64,000 nucleotides of DNA from Gammaproteobacteria bacterium. GTDB taxonomy: Bacteria; Pseudomonadota; Gammaproteobacteria; Pseudomonadales; Azotimanducaceae. The stretch lies in NCBI GenBank assembly GCA_026706665.1, contig JAPOYI010000152.1, positions 1 to 64,000 of the forward strand, in the 5' to 3' direction. Position numbers and translations under genes: made by a program. Shown here in pieces: positions 54,605-64,000 of the stretch. Each line of letters starts with the position of its first letter. Positions within the stretch are counted from its first letter, which is position 1. Below the pieces are notes generated by a model. The model was not told the origin of the DNA and did no database searches. It was given only the letters and a program-made list of their open reading frames with translations.

Positions 54605-56442
54605 CTCGCGAGTTGCACCAGGTCTCCGCGCAACCTGGCGCGTTCCGCTTCACTCAGGGCGCCGTAGTCGCCAGGCTCGACCCGGGATACGACCACCACG
54701 GCGGATCCGCCGTCTGCAAGTCGGGTCGTCGATGCGGATCGCGCTTCTCCCGCCGGCGGAGACAACCGGAAGGCCGCCGCGCGCACCGGCCCGGGAGTAC
54801 CGGGATCGAGGTATCCCGTCGCCTCCATGTTCTGCCAGGTCAACGCGTGCTCGCCCGCCACATCCGAAGCGGCTTCGCCGGCAAGCAAGCGTCCCAGCGC
54901 TGCATCCGCGGCGGCGGAAGCAGCCTCTGCAGCGCGCTGCGCGACAAGGTTCTCCCTGATGCTCTCCGCCACTTCCTCCAGGGGCAACTCCATGGCCGGA
55001 TGGTGGGCCGTGACTCGAACCACCACTGCACCCCGATCGTCGATCGTGACAGCCGGACTGTTGTAGCCTTCGACCAGGACATCGGGCTCGAACGCCGCAT
55101 CACGGAGAGCCCTGTCAGCGAAGACACCTTCGGCAGCTTCCCGCGTCACTCCCTGAACATTGCGGATTGTGAGGCCCAGTGATTCGACAATGCCGTCCAA
55201 CGTATCGGGTTGTTCGAATGCGATTTCATCCATGGTCCGCAGGTTCTCCTCGAAAACCGGCTGGGCGCGATCGCGTCTGATCGACTCCATGAGCCGCTCC
55301 CGCTCGTCTTCAAGTATGCGCGGCTCGGCCTGCCTGACCTCGAGCAAGGTGATGAGGTGCACGCCAAACTCTGTCTTCACTGGACCGGAGAGCTCACCCA
55401 CCGCAAGCTCCCACAGGGCCTCTTCGAACGCCGGCACGAACGTGCCCCGGCCGACAAATCCGAGGTCGCCGTCATTTGCCGCCGACCCGGCGTCCTCGGA
55501 CAGCTCCCTCGCCTTGTCCGAGAATGCCGAGCCTGTTTCGATCTCGGCACGTATCTCGAGGAGCCTCGCGATGGCATCTTCCTCGGAACGTGCGTCGGTG
55601 ACCTGCAGAAGGATGTGCGCGGCGCGCCGTTCCTCGCCCGCATCCGACTCGATCCGGATGCGCTCTTCCTCTTCGAACGCCGCGACGAGGTCCGCCTCGT
55701 CGACCTCCTGGTCCGCCATCAGCGTTTCCATGGAAAGCTCGACATATTCCAGGTCGACGTTCTCTTCCGTGAGGTACAGGTAGACGTTGTCTTCGTAGTA
55801 GCGCGCGACCTCGTCATCGGACACCTCGATACCTGCGGCAAAGGCGTCAGGGGGGAATTCCAGGTACGCTATATCGCGCTGTTGCCCCAGGACCCGCGAA
55901 GCCTCCCTGAGTCCCTTCTCCGTTACCACGACCGTATCGCTGACAGCGCCGGTGAGTTGGTCGAGGCGAACATTGCGCGCCTGGTCGTCGAGGAACGACG
56001 CGGGCGAAAACCCGGCGCTCGCCAGGACCGAACGGAAGCGTCCTTCGTCGAAGACGCCGTCCACCTGGAATTCCTGCATGGAGGTGATCTCGCGATCCAG
56101 GGCCTTTCTTGACACGGCCAGGTCCAGATCGTCGGCCAGTTGGAGCAGAAGCGTTCGATTGATCAATGTCTGCAGCGTCGATTCCCGAACCTGCTCCCGG
56201 TCGATCAGGCTCGGATCCATGTCTTCACCGAGTTCCGCCCGCAGGAACTGCATGCGCCGCTCCGTTTCGTTTGTCAGGAAGGCTTCGGTGATTTCATCCC
56301 CGTTGACGGTTGCCGCCACGGGTTCGCCGACAGCGAACAGGTTGAAAGCCCCGAAACCGAAGACCGTCAGCACGAACGCGATGATGGCGACCATGACCTT
56401 GGCCCCCAGTGTCTGCGCACCATCGCGCATCTTTTGCAGCAT
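54550..56442 (-). CDS. ppiD: Periplasmic folding chaperone PpiD
   Basis: A 630-residue inner-membrane-anchored chaperone. N-terminal MLQKMRDGAQTLGAKVMVAI leads into one membrane helix (about 17-38); a SurA-N-type domain follows (VAATVNGDEITEAFL); then a parvulin domain around residues 265-365 (AAHILLQVTDARSEEDA, GDLGFVGRGTFVPAFEEAL, FGVHLITLLEV); then a long helical C-terminal part. Sits downstream of hupB as usual in gammaproteobacteria. Very acidic overall. GTG one codon upstream is a possible start. Confidence 0.94.
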   Translation of the reverse strand: MLQKMRDGAQTLGAKVMVAIIAFVLTVFGFGAFNLFAVGEPVAATVNGDEITEAFLTNETERRMQFLRAELGEDMDPSLIDREQVRESTLQTLINRTLLLQLADDLDLAVSRKALDREITSMQEFQVDGVFDEGRFRSVLASAGFSPASFLDDQARNVRLDQLTGAVSDTVVVTEKGLREASRVLGQQRDIAYLEFPPDAFAAGIEVSDDEVARYYEDNVYLYLTEENVDLEYVELSMETLMADQEVDEADLVAAFEEEERIRIESDAGEERRAAHILLQVTDARSEEDAIARLLEIRAEIETGSAFSDKARELSEDAGSAANDGDLGFVGRGTFVPAFEEALWELAVGELSGPVKTEFGVHLITLLEVRQAEPRILEDERERLMESIRRDRAQPVFEENLRTMDEIAFEQPDTLDGIVESLGLTIRNVQGVTREAAEGVFADRALRDAAFEPDVLVEGYNSPAVTIDDRGAVVVRVTAHHPAMELPLEEVAESIRENLVAQRAAEAASAAADAALGRLLAGEAASDVAGEHALTWQNMEATGYLDPGTPGPVRAAAFRLSPPAGEARSASTTRLADGGSAVVVVSRVEPGDYGALSEAERARLRGDLVQLASQRAIGSVVVSLREEAGL

Positions 56443-56547
56443 CACGTCATCAGTACTCCACTACGGACGCGAGCGTCGATACGCCCGACAGGCACTGGCA
56501 GGACATCCGGCCGCGCGGCGTTGCGCGCGGCCTGGCGAAGGATTGGG

Positions 56548-56823
56548 TTAACCGTTGACGGTGTCCCTGAGCGCCTTGCCCGCCTTGAACGCCGGAACCC
56601 TGGAGGCCGCGATCTCGATGGCTTCGCCGGTTCGAGGATTGCGGCCCGTACGCGCCGCCCTGTCGCGCACCGAAAACGTCCCGAAACCCGTGATCGCCAC
56701 CGGCTCCGAGTTCCTGAGAGATGCCGCTACCGCATCGCACAGTGCATCCAGCACCCTGCCCGCGGAAGCCTTGGAGACATCGGCCGAATCCGAAATCGAG
56801 TCAATTAGTTCAGATTTGTTCAT
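56548..56823 (-). CDS. hupB: DNA-binding protein HU-beta
   Basis: A 91-residue histone-like HU protein: [40 protein letters not shown] with the DNA-clamping arm RNPRTGE, and [12 protein letters not shown] at the end. Slightly more acidic helix 1 than E. coli HupB. It lies between lon and ppiD in the normal order, with its own promoter at 56898-56927. Confidence 0.96.
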   Translation of the reverse strand: MNKSELIDSISDSADVSKASAGRVLDALCDAVAASLRNSEPVAITGFGTFSVRDRAARTGRNPRTGEAIEIAASRVPAFKAGKALRDTVNG

Positions 56824-56897
56824 TATCAATCATTCTCACTGGTACGGTTGAAACCGGGTTTTGGGAAGTGTTTCCAAGCTATCGCTTGCGCACATGA

Positions 56898-56927
56898 CTT
56901 ATATCAACGGCTAAAAAACGCTGTCAA
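56898..56927 (-). promoter_or_regulatory. hupB promoter inside the lon 3' end
   Basis: On the minus strand a perfect TTGACA (56922-56927) and TATAAG (56898-56903) are 18 bases apart. The -35 is within the last codons of lon. The leader of about 65 bases before the hupB ATG is consistent with independent hupB expression, as in E. coli. Confidence 0.65.
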
Positions 56928-59349
56928 CGGCTGAGTCGCCTCGACGGTCTATTCGGACGAAAGGAACGTCCTGGTCGATGCCTGAACCGGGCTCGGATCC
57001 TGGTTCCGGGCCGGATTCCGTCCGGGGTGCCGGGGGGTGTGGGAGGGCGGCGCGGATCACCTCGTCCATCCATTTGACCGGCACGATGTCGAGCGCCGCC
57101 TTGACGTTGTCGGGGACTTCCTTCAGGTCGCGCGCATTGTCTTCGGGGATGACCACGCGGCGGATTCCGCCCCGGTGCGCGGCCAGCAGCTTCTCCTTCA
57201 GGCCGCCGATCCGGAGTACCTGACCACGCAGCGTGATCTCGCCGGTCATCGCAACGTCCGCCCGAACCGGTATGCCCGTCAGCACCGAGACGAGGGCCGT
57301 GCACATCCCTATTCCGGCGCTGGGCCCGTCCTTGGGCGTCGCGCCTTCGGGCACGTGTATGTGAATGTCGTTCTTTTCGTGGAAGTCTGCCTCGATACCA
57401 AGATCCTCCACGCGGCTGCGCACGAAGGTGAGTGCCGCCTGAATCGACTCCTGCATGACATCGCCAAGGGAACCCGTCTTGGTCTGGCGTCCTTTCCCGC
57501 TTACGGCGACCGCCTCGATATTCAGGAGCTCGCCACCCACCTGCGTCCACGCCAGGCCGGTGGCCACCCCGACCCGGTTCTCATCCTCCGCCCGGCCGTA
57601 GTCGAATTTGCGTACGCCGCTGTAGTTCTCGATCCGATCGCTGCCGATCGACGGTTCGATCTCCTCGCACCCAAGGGTCTGGTCCTTGACGACCTTGCGG
57701 CAAATCTTGGCGATTTCCCGCTCCAGCGCCCGTACGCCGGCTTCGCGGGTGTAATAGCGGACAAGTTCGACAATGGCCGGTTCGGAAATCCCGAAATCGA
57801 CGGACCCCAGTCCATTCAGGGCTTTCTGCTTCGGCACGAGAAATCGCGACGCGATGTTGACTTTCTCGTCCTCCGTATACCCCGGCAGGCGGATCACCTC
57901 CATGCGGTCGAGCAGCGCCGGGGGAATGTCCATGGAATTCGAGGTGCAAACGAAGAACACGTCTGAAAGGTCGTAGTCGACTTCGAGATAGTGATCGTTG
58001 AACGTATGGTTCTGCTCCGGATCGAGCACTTCGAGCAGGGCCGACGCCGGATCGCCCCGGAAATCCATGCCCATCTTGTCGACCTCGTCAAGCAGAAACA
58101 GCGGATTGCGCACGCCGACTTTCGCCACCTTCTGCAATATCTTGCCCGGCATGGAGCCAATGTACGTGCGGCGATGTCCCCGGATCTCCGCCTCGTCCCG
58201 CACGCCGCCGAGCGACATGCGCACGAACTTGCGATTCGTGGCGCGAGCGATGGACTCTCCGAGCGATGTCTTGCCGACACCCGGCGGTCCTACCAGGCAG
58301 AGCACGGCCCCCTTGACCTTGCCGACGCGCCGTTGCACCGCCAGGTACTCGACGATGCGCTCCTTGACTTCCTCGAGGCCGTAGTGGTCCGCTTCGAGGA
58401 TTGCCTCCGCGGCCCTCAGATCCCGGCGCGTACGGCTTCGTTTCTTCCAGGGTAGCGCCAGCAACCAGTCGAGATACCCGCGAATGACCGTGGCCTCAGG
58501 CGACATCGGCGGCGTGCGCATGAGCTTGGCAAGCTCGTGCTCGGCCTTGTCTTTCGCCTCATTGCGCATTCCCGCGCCGTCGATCTTCTGGCGCAACTCC
58601 TCGAACTCGTCCGGCAGGGCCTCGCCGCCCAGTTCCTGCTGGATCGCCCTCATCTTCTCGTTCAGGTAGTACTCGCGCTGGCTGTCCTCCATCTGCTTCT
58701 TGACGCGCCCGCGAATGTTCTTCTCCAGGCGATTGAGGGCCATCTCGGCTTCCATCAGGCCGATGATCCTCTGCATGCGCTCATCCAGCCCTACCGCCTC
58801 AAGCACGGCCTGGCGGTCTTCAAGCTTGAACGGCAGCTGGGTCGCGATGGTGTCGATGAGGCGGCCGGGCTCATCGGTCGAGGACACCGAGGAAACCGTT
58901 TCCGGCGGGACCTTCTTCGACGCATGGGCGGCAGATTCCACGTAGGCGTCGAACTGCGACAAAACCGCACGCATCACGGCTTCGGCCATCGCCGTTTCGA
59001 CCAGCGGTTCTTCCTCTGGTTCGACCTGCGCGACAAGGTACTGGCCGTTGTCGACCACGCCGCCTATTCGCGCGCGGCCCACCCCCTCCACCAGCGTCTT
59101 GACCGTGCCGTCGGGCAGTTTCAACAACTGCAGCACCGTCGCCGATGTGCCGACTCCGAACAGGTCTCGCTGTCCAGGGTTGTCGCACTCGGCATCGCGC
59201 TTCCCGACGAGAAGAATCTGCTTGTCTCCCGCCAGGGCCGCCTCGAGTGCCAGGATGGATGATATGGTGCTGACGAACAGCGACAACACGCCGCGCGGAA
59301 AGGCCACGATATCGCGAAGCGGGAGAACCGGTAGCGGCGCCTGGCTCAT
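56911..59349 (-). CDS. lon: ATP-dependent protease Lon
   Basis: An 812-residue LonA protease. The N-terminal substrate domain begins [16 protein letters not shown]; a coiled region follows ([19 protein letters not shown]); the AAA module has Walker [14 protein letters not shown] and Walker [12 protein letters not shown]; the protease domain has the catalytic serine in PKDGPSAGI and lysine in [15 protein letters not shown]. The C-terminal tail after about 770 is Pro/Glu/Gly-rich and lineage-specific. It degrades damaged and regulatory proteins. It follows clpX by 105 bases. Confidence 0.97.
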   Translation of the reverse strand: MSQAPLPVLPLRDIVAFPRGVLSLFVSTISSILALEAALAGDKQILLVGKRDAECDNPGQRDLFGVGTSATVLQLLKLPDGTVKTLVEGVGRARIGGVVDNGQYLVAQVEPEEEPLVETAMAEAVMRAVLSQFDAYVESAAHASKKVPPETVSSVSSTDEPGRLIDTIATQLPFKLEDRQAVLEAVGLDERMQRIIGLMEAEMALNRLEKNIRGRVKKQMEDSQREYYLNEKMRAIQQELGGEALPDEFEELRQKIDGAGMRNEAKDKAEHELAKLMRTPPMSPEATVIRGYLDWLLALPWKKRSRTRRDLRAAEAILEADHYGLEEVKERIVEYLAVQRRVGKVKGAVLCLVGPPGVGKTSLGESIARATNRKFVRMSLGGVRDEAEIRGHRRTYIGSMPGKILQKVAKVGVRNPLFLLDEVDKMGMDFRGDPASALLEVLDPEQNHTFNDHYLEVDYDLSDVFFVCTSNSMDIPPALLDRMEVIRLPGYTEDEKVNIASRFLVPKQKALNGLGSVDFGISEPAIVELVRYYTREAGVRALEREIAKICRKVVKDQTLGCEEIEPSIGSDRIENYSGVRKFDYGRAEDENRVGVATGLAWTQVGGELLNIEAVAVSGKGRQTKTGSLGDVMQESIQAALTFVRSRVEDLGIEADFHEKNDIHIHVPEGATPKDGPSAGIGMCTALVSVLTGIPVRADVAMTGEITLRGQVLRIGGLKEKLLAAHRGGIRRVVIPEDNARDLKEVPDNVKAALDIVPVKWMDEVIRAALPHPPAPRTESGPEPGSEPGSGIDQDVPFVRIDRRGDSAVDSVF

Positions 59350-59454
59350 TTCGATCGAAGCAGCGGATAGACAGGCCGGCTGACACCACGTACCGCGCCC
59401 GTGGTCCGCGCCCTTCTCAGTTGTCCCACGGTCCTGCTTCGTTGACCCCGATAG

Positions 59455-60756
59455 TCATTCCTTCGGCAACGCCTTGGCGCGGTTCTCATACATCAACAGG
59501 GGGTTGCTTTCGCCGTTGATGACGCTCGCATCGATAACGACCTTGGCGACGGATTCGGACGAGGAAGGCAGGTCATACATCGTGTCGAGCAACACGGATT
59601 CCAGGATGGAGCGAAGGCCCCGCGCGCCGGTCTTGCGCTCCATGGCCTTCTGAGCCACCGCCCGCAACGCGCCTTCACGGAAGTCGACCTCGGCACCCTC
59701 CATGCCGAACAGCTTCGCATACTGCCTGGTCAGCGAGTTCTTCGGTTCGGTCAGGATCCGCATCAGCGCTTCGACATCGAGTTCCTCGAGCGTGGCCACC
59801 ACCGGAAGGCGACCTACGAACTCGGGAATGAGACCGTACTTGATCAGGTCTTCGGGTTCGACCTGGCGCAATGTCTCGCCGATGTTCTTGCCCGAAACCT
59901 CCGTCCTGACTTCGGCGCCGAATCCTATGCCGCTGCGGTCCGAACGATCGATGATGACCTTGTCGAGACCCGAAAACGCGCCGCCGCATATGAACAGGAT
60001 GTTGCCGGTGTCGACCTGCAGGAACTCCTGCTGGGGATGCTTGCGCCCGCCCTGGGGTGGCACGGACGCGATCGTGCCCTCGATGAGCTTCAGCAACGCC
60101 TGCTGGACGCCCTCCCCCGAAACATCGCGGGTAATGGACGGATTGTCGGACTTGCGCGAAATCTTGTCGATCTCGTCGATGTACACGATACCGACCTGCG
60201 CGCGCTCGACATCGTATTCGCACTTCTGCAGGAGCTTCTGGATAATGTTCTCCACGTCCTCGCCGACGTAGCCCGCCTCGGTGAGCGTAGTCGCATCGGC
60301 GATCGTGAAGGGCACGTCCAGCAGCCGCGCAAGGGTTTCCGCCAGGAGCGTCTTGCCGCATCCCGTCGGACCGATCAGGAGGATGTTGGACTTGGAGAGT
60401 TCGACATCTTCGCTGTTGCCCGCACGACCGTTCCCTTTCCCCGTCGAGTTCAGGCGCTTGTAGTGATTGTATACAGCAACCGAGAGCACCTTTTTCGCGT
60501 GCTCCTGGCCGATGACGTACATGTCGAGGATGTCCTTGATCTGGCGGGGAACGGGCAACTTGTTGGCGTCCTTCCCCTGCTCATTGTCCTGGACTTCCTC
60601 GCGGATGATGTCGTTGCAGAGCTCGATGCACTCCGTGCAGATGAAGACTTCCGGGCCGGCAATCAGCTTGCGCACTTCGTGCTGGCTCTTGTGGCAGAAG
60701 GAACAGAAGAGCGGTTTGCCCGAGTCGTTGCCCTTGCCCCGTTGATGGTCCGCCAT
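59455..60756 (-). CDS. clpX: ClpX ATPase subunit of Clp protease
   Basis: A 433-residue AAA+ unfoldase. The N-terminal zinc domain has CSFCHKS and CTECIELC; Walker A is [15 protein letters not shown], Walker [10 protein letters not shown]; the RKH loop region, IGF loop (GIGFGAE) for docking on ClpP, and [10 protein letters not shown] are present. It unfolds tagged substrates into ClpP. 108 bases separate it from clpP upstream. Confidence 0.97.
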   Translation of the reverse strand: MADHQRGKGNDSGKPLFCSFCHKSQHEVRKLIAGPEVFICTECIELCNDIIREEVQDNEQGKDANKLPVPRQIKDILDMYVIGQEHAKKVLSVAVYNHYKRLNSTGKGNGRAGNSEDVELSKSNILLIGPTGCGKTLLAETLARLLDVPFTIADATTLTEAGYVGEDVENIIQKLLQKCEYDVERAQVGIVYIDEIDKISRKSDNPSITRDVSGEGVQQALLKLIEGTIASVPPQGGRKHPQQEFLQVDTGNILFICGGAFSGLDKVIIDRSDRSGIGFGAEVRTEVSGKNIGETLRQVEPEDLIKYGLIPEFVGRLPVVATLEELDVEALMRILTEPKNSLTRQYAKLFGMEGAEVDFREGALRAVAQKAMERKTGARGLRSILESVLLDTMYDLPSSSESVAKVVIDASVINGESNPLLMYENRAKALPKE

Positions 60757-60864
60757 ACAGTGCTCGCTTGCCTCTTTGGTGGCCGTTTTTGTGTGTGGCT
60801 TGCGCCCGCGCCAGTCAGCGACAGGTCATTCGGGTCTCAACCATGCTTGCAAACGCGCCAAGTT

Positions 60865-61515
60865 TCAAGTCCCCGGCTCCCCGTCCGGTGCGGCCTTGAG
60901 TTTCGGCGGCGGGTGATGGATCCTGTCGATGATGCCGTACTCCACGGCGTCTTCGGGGCTCATCCAGTAATCCCTGTCGGTGTCCTCGGCGATGCGTTCG
61001 ATCGGCTGTCCGGTGTGCTGCGCCAGGATCGAGTTCAACCGTTGCCGCATCGAGACGATTTCCCGCGCCTGGATCTCTATGTCAGCGGCGACGCCCCGGG
61101 AACCCCCGGACGGCTGGTGCAGCATCACGCGCGAGTTGGGCAACGCGAAGCGCTTGCCCGGCGCGCCGGCCGCGAGGAGGAACGCGCCCATGCTGGCGGC
61201 CTGCCCGATGCACCAGGTGTTCACGTCGCACGAAACGAACTGCATGGCGTCGTAGATCGCGAGGCCCGCGGTGACCGAACCGCCAGGGGAATTGATGTAG
61301 AGCGAAATGTCCTTTTCGGGATTCTCGGAAACGACGTACAGCAACTGGGCGACAATCAGGTTCGCGACATTGTCGTCTACCGGCCCCACGATGAAGATGA
61401 TGCGGTCCCGGAGCAGCCGGGAATAGATGTCGTATGCGCGCTCGCCACGGGGGCTCTGTTCCACCACCATCGGGATCAACCCGAGGTTCCTGATGGTCCG
61501 ATCCTGATCGTTCAC
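60865..61515 (-). CDS. clpP: ClpP protease subunit
   Basis: A 216-residue serine peptidase. Catalytic Ser is in [11 protein letters not shown], His in [10 protein letters not shown], and Asp in the following helix region (DTDRDYWMS is downstream). The N-terminus includes [22 protein letters not shown], as in other ClpP. I take GTG 61515 with GAGAGG seven bases before it; a TTG six codons earlier or the ATG of MVVEQ are alternatives. Forms the ClpXP protease with the next gene. Confidence 0.96.
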   Translation of the reverse strand: MNDQDRTIRNLGLIPMVVEQSPRGERAYDIYSRLLRDRIIFIVGPVDDNVANLIVAQLLYVVSENPEKDISLYINSPGGSVTAGLAIYDAMQFVSCDVNTWCIGQAASMGAFLLAAGAPGKRFALPNSRVMLHQPSGGSRGVAADIEIQAREIVSMRQRLNSILAQHTGQPIERIAEDTDRDYWMSPEDAVEYGIIDRIHHPPPKLKAAPDGEPGT

Positions 61516-61589
61516 TGCCAAACCTCTCTTCAACCTGTTGGATGCACCCGAAAGCGCCTGCTTGTTCTCCAGCCGGGGTGGAGCAGCCC

Positions 61590-62936
61590 CTATGCCTGTT
61601 CCTCGGCCCCTTCCTGCGATGCCGGCTTTCCGGACATCACGTCCTGGAACGTGCTCTGCACGGTTTCCACCTTCGCGAGACCGGCCACATGGTCGATGAC
61701 CTGCTCGGTGAGCGTGGTTTGTTCGACCGACTGCAGCAACCGTTCGTCGCCGTAGTACGCCTCGATCACCTCCTGCGGCTTTTCGTACCGCTCGGCCATG
61801 CCCTCGATCCGCTCGCGAAGCCTGTTCGCATCAAGCGTCAGGGACTCCTGGGCGACGATCGCCTTCATGACCAGGCCCGTCTTTACCCGCTTCTCCGCCT
61901 CGGTGCCGACGAGTTCCCCTATCCGATCAAGCTGCTCCGACTGCTCCGGGAGTCCCACGCGCCGGAGAAGATCCTCGCTCATCTGCGCACGTTCGCGTTC
62001 GACCAGCGCTTCCGGCAAGGCGAAGTCATGGATGTCGGCAATCGCCTCCAGCACCTGCTCCTGCATGCGTTGACGGATCGCCGCCTCGAGCCGGGCCTGC
62101 ATGTCCTTGCGAATCTCCTCGCGAAAGGCCGGCTCACCGCCTTCCCTGACTCCGAGCGTGCGGAAGAACGCATCATCCAGCGGCGGCAGCGCAGGCATTT
62201 CTACCGACGTGACGGCCACCTCGAACGTGAGTTCGCTGCCTCGCAGGGACTCGTCCGGTGAGTCGTCCGGAACCGTTGCCGGGAATTCCCTTGTCTCGCC
62301 CGCGGACATCCCGCGAACGGCCTGGTCGATATCCTCCAGCACGCCCCCGGCACCGACGATGAATCTCGCATCCTTCCCCGGGATACGCGGATCGCCGGCG
62401 GCCTCCGCCGAGACAGTGAAGTCCGCAACGATCAGGTCGCCCTCCTCCGCGGGGCGGTCCGCAGTCTCCCACTTCCTGTTCCGTTCCCGCAAGGTCTGGA
62501 TCATCTCGTCGATATCTTCGGGCGTGACCTCGGCTTCCGGCCGGACGAGGCGGATGCCCGAAAGGTCGGCGACCTTGATTTCAGGCATGACCTCGAACGT
62601 CGCCACGAACGAGAACTGCCCCCCGGTAGAGGGGTCAGGCGGATCGAACACGGGCGGACCGGCCATATCGTACGATTCGCGCTTGGCCGCCTGGAAGAAG
62701 CTCTCCTGCATCAGGTCGGCGGCCACCTCGCGCCGGATCGACGCGCCGAACCTCCGGCTCGCCTCCTTCACCGGCATCTTGCCGGGGCGGAAACCGTTGA
62801 CGCGGGCTTCCCGCGCCACGACACGCGTCCTGTCCGCGACCCGATCCTCGAACGATCTGGCCGGCAACGACAACTTTATGCGCCGCTTCAGGCCTTCTGT
62901 GCTTTCGAGGGAAACCTGCAAGTCTGCTTGTGCCAT
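61590..62936 (-). CDS. tig: Trigger factor
   Basis: A 448-residue ribosome-bound chaperone and peptidyl-prolyl isomerase. The ribosome-binding signature is NGFRPGKMP in the N-terminal domain (about 1-115); the FKBP-like domain spans about 155-240 ([26 protein letters not shown]); the C-terminal helical arms follow. ATG 62936 ([12 protein letters not shown]) matches the usual start; the 56 codons further upstream run into the tRNA-His leader. Head of tig-clpP-clpX-lon-hupB-ppiD. Confidence 0.97.
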   Translation of the reverse strand: MAQADLQVSLESTEGLKRRIKLSLPARSFEDRVADRTRVVAREARVNGFRPGKMPVKEASRRFGASIRREVAADLMQESFFQAAKRESYDMAGPPVFDPPDPSTGGQFSFVATFEVMPEIKVADLSGIRLVRPEAEVTPEDIDEMIQTLRERNRKWETADRPAEEGDLIVADFTVSAEAAGDPRIPGKDARFIVGAGGVLEDIDQAVRGMSAGETREFPATVPDDSPDESLRGSELTFEVAVTSVEMPALPPLDDAFFRTLGVREGGEPAFREEIRKDMQARLEAAIRQRMQEQVLEAIADIHDFALPEALVERERAQMSEDLLRRVGLPEQSEQLDRIGELVGTEAEKRVKTGLVMKAIVAQESLTLDANRLRERIEGMAERYEKPQEVIEAYYGDERLLQSVEQTTLTEQVIDHVAGLAKVETVQSTFQDVMSGKPASQEGAEEQA

Positions 62937-63059
62937 CGGATCAGGAACCTGGTTCACGCGCCTCGATCGCGCCGCGTTGCGCATAGTCTGTCTGTTCGGG
63001 AGCAAACGGGCAACTGACCCAGCCGGCTGGCGCCCGTTCCATGAACCGGCGCCGTGATT

Positions 63060-63136
63060 TGGGGTGGACGATGGGGTTTGAACCCACGACCGCCGGATCC
63101 ACAATCCGGAGCTCTACCAGCTGAGCTACGTCCACC
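63060..63136 (-). tRNA. tRNA-His (anticodon GTG)
   Basis: On the minus strand the seven-base acceptor stem GTGGACG/CGTCCAC, D-arm AGCTCAGCTGGTAGAGCT, anticodon loop TTGTGGA and T-arm GGTTCAAACC are all present. An additional G lies at -1 (base 63136), the histidine identity nucleotide. The discriminator is C and CCA is encoded (63060-63062). Confidence 0.96.
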
Positions 63137-63204
63137 ATCGATGCGGCTTCCTGCCGCCGCGTCTGTCCCGACTCTCATGCATGCCGCCGAGTGGGCCATG
63201 AAAC

Positions 63205-63281
63205 TGGCACGCCCGGCAGGGCTCGAACCTGCAACCCTCGGCTTAGAAGGCCGATGCTCTATCCGGTTGAGCTACGGGCGC
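63205..63281 (-). tRNA. tRNA-Arg (anticodon TCT)
   Basis: The minus strand folds into a cloverleaf with acceptor GCGCCCG/CGGGCGT, anticodon stem-loop CGGCCTTCTAAGCCG and T-arm GGTTCGAGCC. The anticodon TCT reads AGA/AGG. The discriminator is G and CCA is encoded. 68 bases separate it from tRNA-His. Confidence 0.96.
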
Positions 63282-63350
63282 AATCGGCGTCGCCGCTTCT
63301 TCATGACCCACTTCTCATGACACACGTTCTGCAGGGAGAGCCGACGTTCG

Positions 63351-63427
63351 TGGTCGGGGTAGGGAGATTCGAACTCCCGACTTCCTGCTCCCAAAGCAGG
63401 CGCGCTGCCAGACTGCGCCATACCCCG
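63351..63427 (-). tRNA. tRNA-Pro (anticodon TGG)
   Basis: Acceptor CGGGGTA/TACCCCG, with the first base C typical of tRNA-Pro; anticodon stem CCTGC/GCAGG around loop TTTGGGA; T-arm AGTTCGAATCT. The discriminator is A and CCA is encoded. First of the three tRNAs in transcription order. Confidence 0.96.
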
Positions 63428-63462
63428 CCATTCGCTTGAGCGTTGCCCTGCTGAGCGCGCGA

Positions 63463-63491
63463 ATCATACTGGCGGCCATATGGGTGGTCAA
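63463..63491 (-). promoter_or_regulatory. Promoter of the tRNA operon
   Basis: On the minus strand TTGACC (63486-63491) and TATGAT (63463-63468) are exactly 17 bases apart, 36 bases before the tRNA-Pro 5' end. The sequence just after the -10 is GC-rich (CGCGCGC), like the discriminator of stringently controlled stable-RNA promoters. Confidence 0.8.
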
Positions 63492-63527
63492 ACGTCGCGA
63501 AGCTTGAAAAAATGCGTCGAAGCGGCG

Positions 63528-64000
63528 TCAGTGGCGACGGGGCTCATGGGTACCACGCGAGTGGTCGTAACGCTCATGGTGCTGGCGTAGCAGGTCGACC
63601 CCGTAATCGCCCCCATTGGGCGTTCGGACAATCGTGTGGATGTGGTTCCGGGACGGCACCGGGTTGTCGAATACCACACCCGGGTGATGGTCAAACTCGA
63701 TCATGACCACGGGGCCGTGTACCCGGTAGTAGAAGGGTCCGTCGTCGGACGTCGCTCCCATCCACGAGAACCAGGTCTCGTCCAGGTGCGCGTTCACCTC
63801 CCCCATCTTGATATCGGCGTGACGGTCCCGGGTCCAGCCAACGTACGTACCAACCAGCGACAGCAGCAGTCGTCGCTGGGCATCGCTCAGATCGCGGGCT
63901 ACAACGCCTTCGTACGGCACCACGGCATTGTCGTGGCCGGTCCCGCCCACCATGCGGCCGTCGAAGGGGTGCTTGAGTTCCCGTGGCAGATCGTCCGGGT
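63528..64000 (-). CDS. DUF3500 family protein (partial, 5' end beyond the window)
   Basis: The C-terminal 157 residues or so of a DUF3500 protein; the frame stays open to base 64000, so its start lies outside. Recognisable phrases are LSDAQRRLLLSLVGTYVGW, WFSWMGATSDDGPFYYRVHGP, VMIEFDHHPGV, and the His-rich end RTPNGGDYGVDLLRQHHERYDHSRGTH. The family is secreted or periplasmic and uncharacterised; the conserved histidines suggest metal binding. It ends 37 bases before the tRNA promoter on the same strand. Confidence 0.85.
   Translation of the reverse strand, partial: PDDLPRELKHPFDGRMVGGTGHDNAVVPYEGVVARDLSDAQRRLLLSLVGTYVGWTRDRHADIKMGEVNAHLDETWFSWMGATSDDGPFYYRVHGPVVMIEFDHHPGVVFDNPVPSRNHIHTIVRTPNGGDYGVDLLRQHHERYDHSRGTHEPRRH

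Overview
The window looks like a G+C-rich gammaproteobacterial chromosome, free-living and probably marine. The clearest sign is the block tRNA-Pro/Arg/His, tig, clpP, clpX, lon, hupB, ppiD at the right end. CysB, ThrH, MnmA-PurB, NudC, SohB, NfuA and a cobalamin-dependent MetH fit the same group. A response regulator/histidine kinase pair matching the marine proteobacterial 'dedicated sortase' two-component family (PdsR/PdsS) suggests a marine relative. I see no rRNA, CRISPR array, integrase or intact insertion sequence.

Layout. 0-8 kb: a small kinase-fold phosphotransferase, a NadR-like ATPase, pdsR-pdsS, a frameshifted secreted-protein gene, a proton-translocating transhydrogenase operon whose first gene has lost about two thirds of its length, and an MBL hydrolase. 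8-14 kb: icd, the moaCDE molybdopterin operon, mnmA-purB and a GNAT gene. 13.8-16 kb: a 38-base direct repeat, a decayed AAA/DUF4143 ATPase and a PP2C phosphatase. 16-22 kb: aceA, thrH, cysH with a CPxC thioredoxin-fold partner, cysB, a 5'-nucleotidase and a YdcH-type protein. 22-26.5 kb is more accessory: a VWA/J-domain pair, a DNA methyltransferase with a stub of a translationally coupled partner, a TerB-like protein and small membrane or secreted proteins. 27-33 kb: an AddB-like/AddA-like helicase-nuclease pair, then a DAHP synthase preceded by what reads as a complete aromatic-amino-acid attenuator. 34-39 kb: nfuA, then a lower-G+C three-gene cassette. 39-49 kb: metH, sulfite reductase with DUF934, a Kef-type antiporter, acuI-like, sohB, SCP2-like and nudC. 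49-56 kb: a PPIase-HupE pair, a methyltransferase-rnhA-dnaQ operon, a lytic transglycosylase and ppiD. 56-64 kb: hupB, lon, clpX, clpP, tig, three tRNAs and a partial DUF3500 gene.

How genes work together. icd and aceA form the isocitrate branch point. cysH, cysI, the DUF934 gene and cysB cover assimilatory sulfur reduction, feeding methionine synthesis by metH. The AddAB-like pair processes double-strand breaks, and dnaQ/rnhA add replication functions. tig/clpP/clpX/lon/ppiD is a protein folding and turnover block.

The strongest candidate for an undescribed system is the minus-strand operon at 34759-38832. It encodes a SAM-methyltransferase-like protein, a compact UvrD-type helicase and a 717-residue protein with a C-terminal AlkB-type dioxygenase. 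The start codons are overlapping or adjacent, and a perfect LexA-type palindrome sits at 38860-38875 just upstream. The second is the leader at 32721-33001, where a peptide with consecutive Trp-Trp-Phe-Thr-Tyr-Phe codons precedes a four-segment terminator/antiterminator switch. Several genes (pntA, the AAA ATPase, the secreted protein at 4.5 kb) carry frameshifts or deletions; genuine decay cannot be told from assembly error here.
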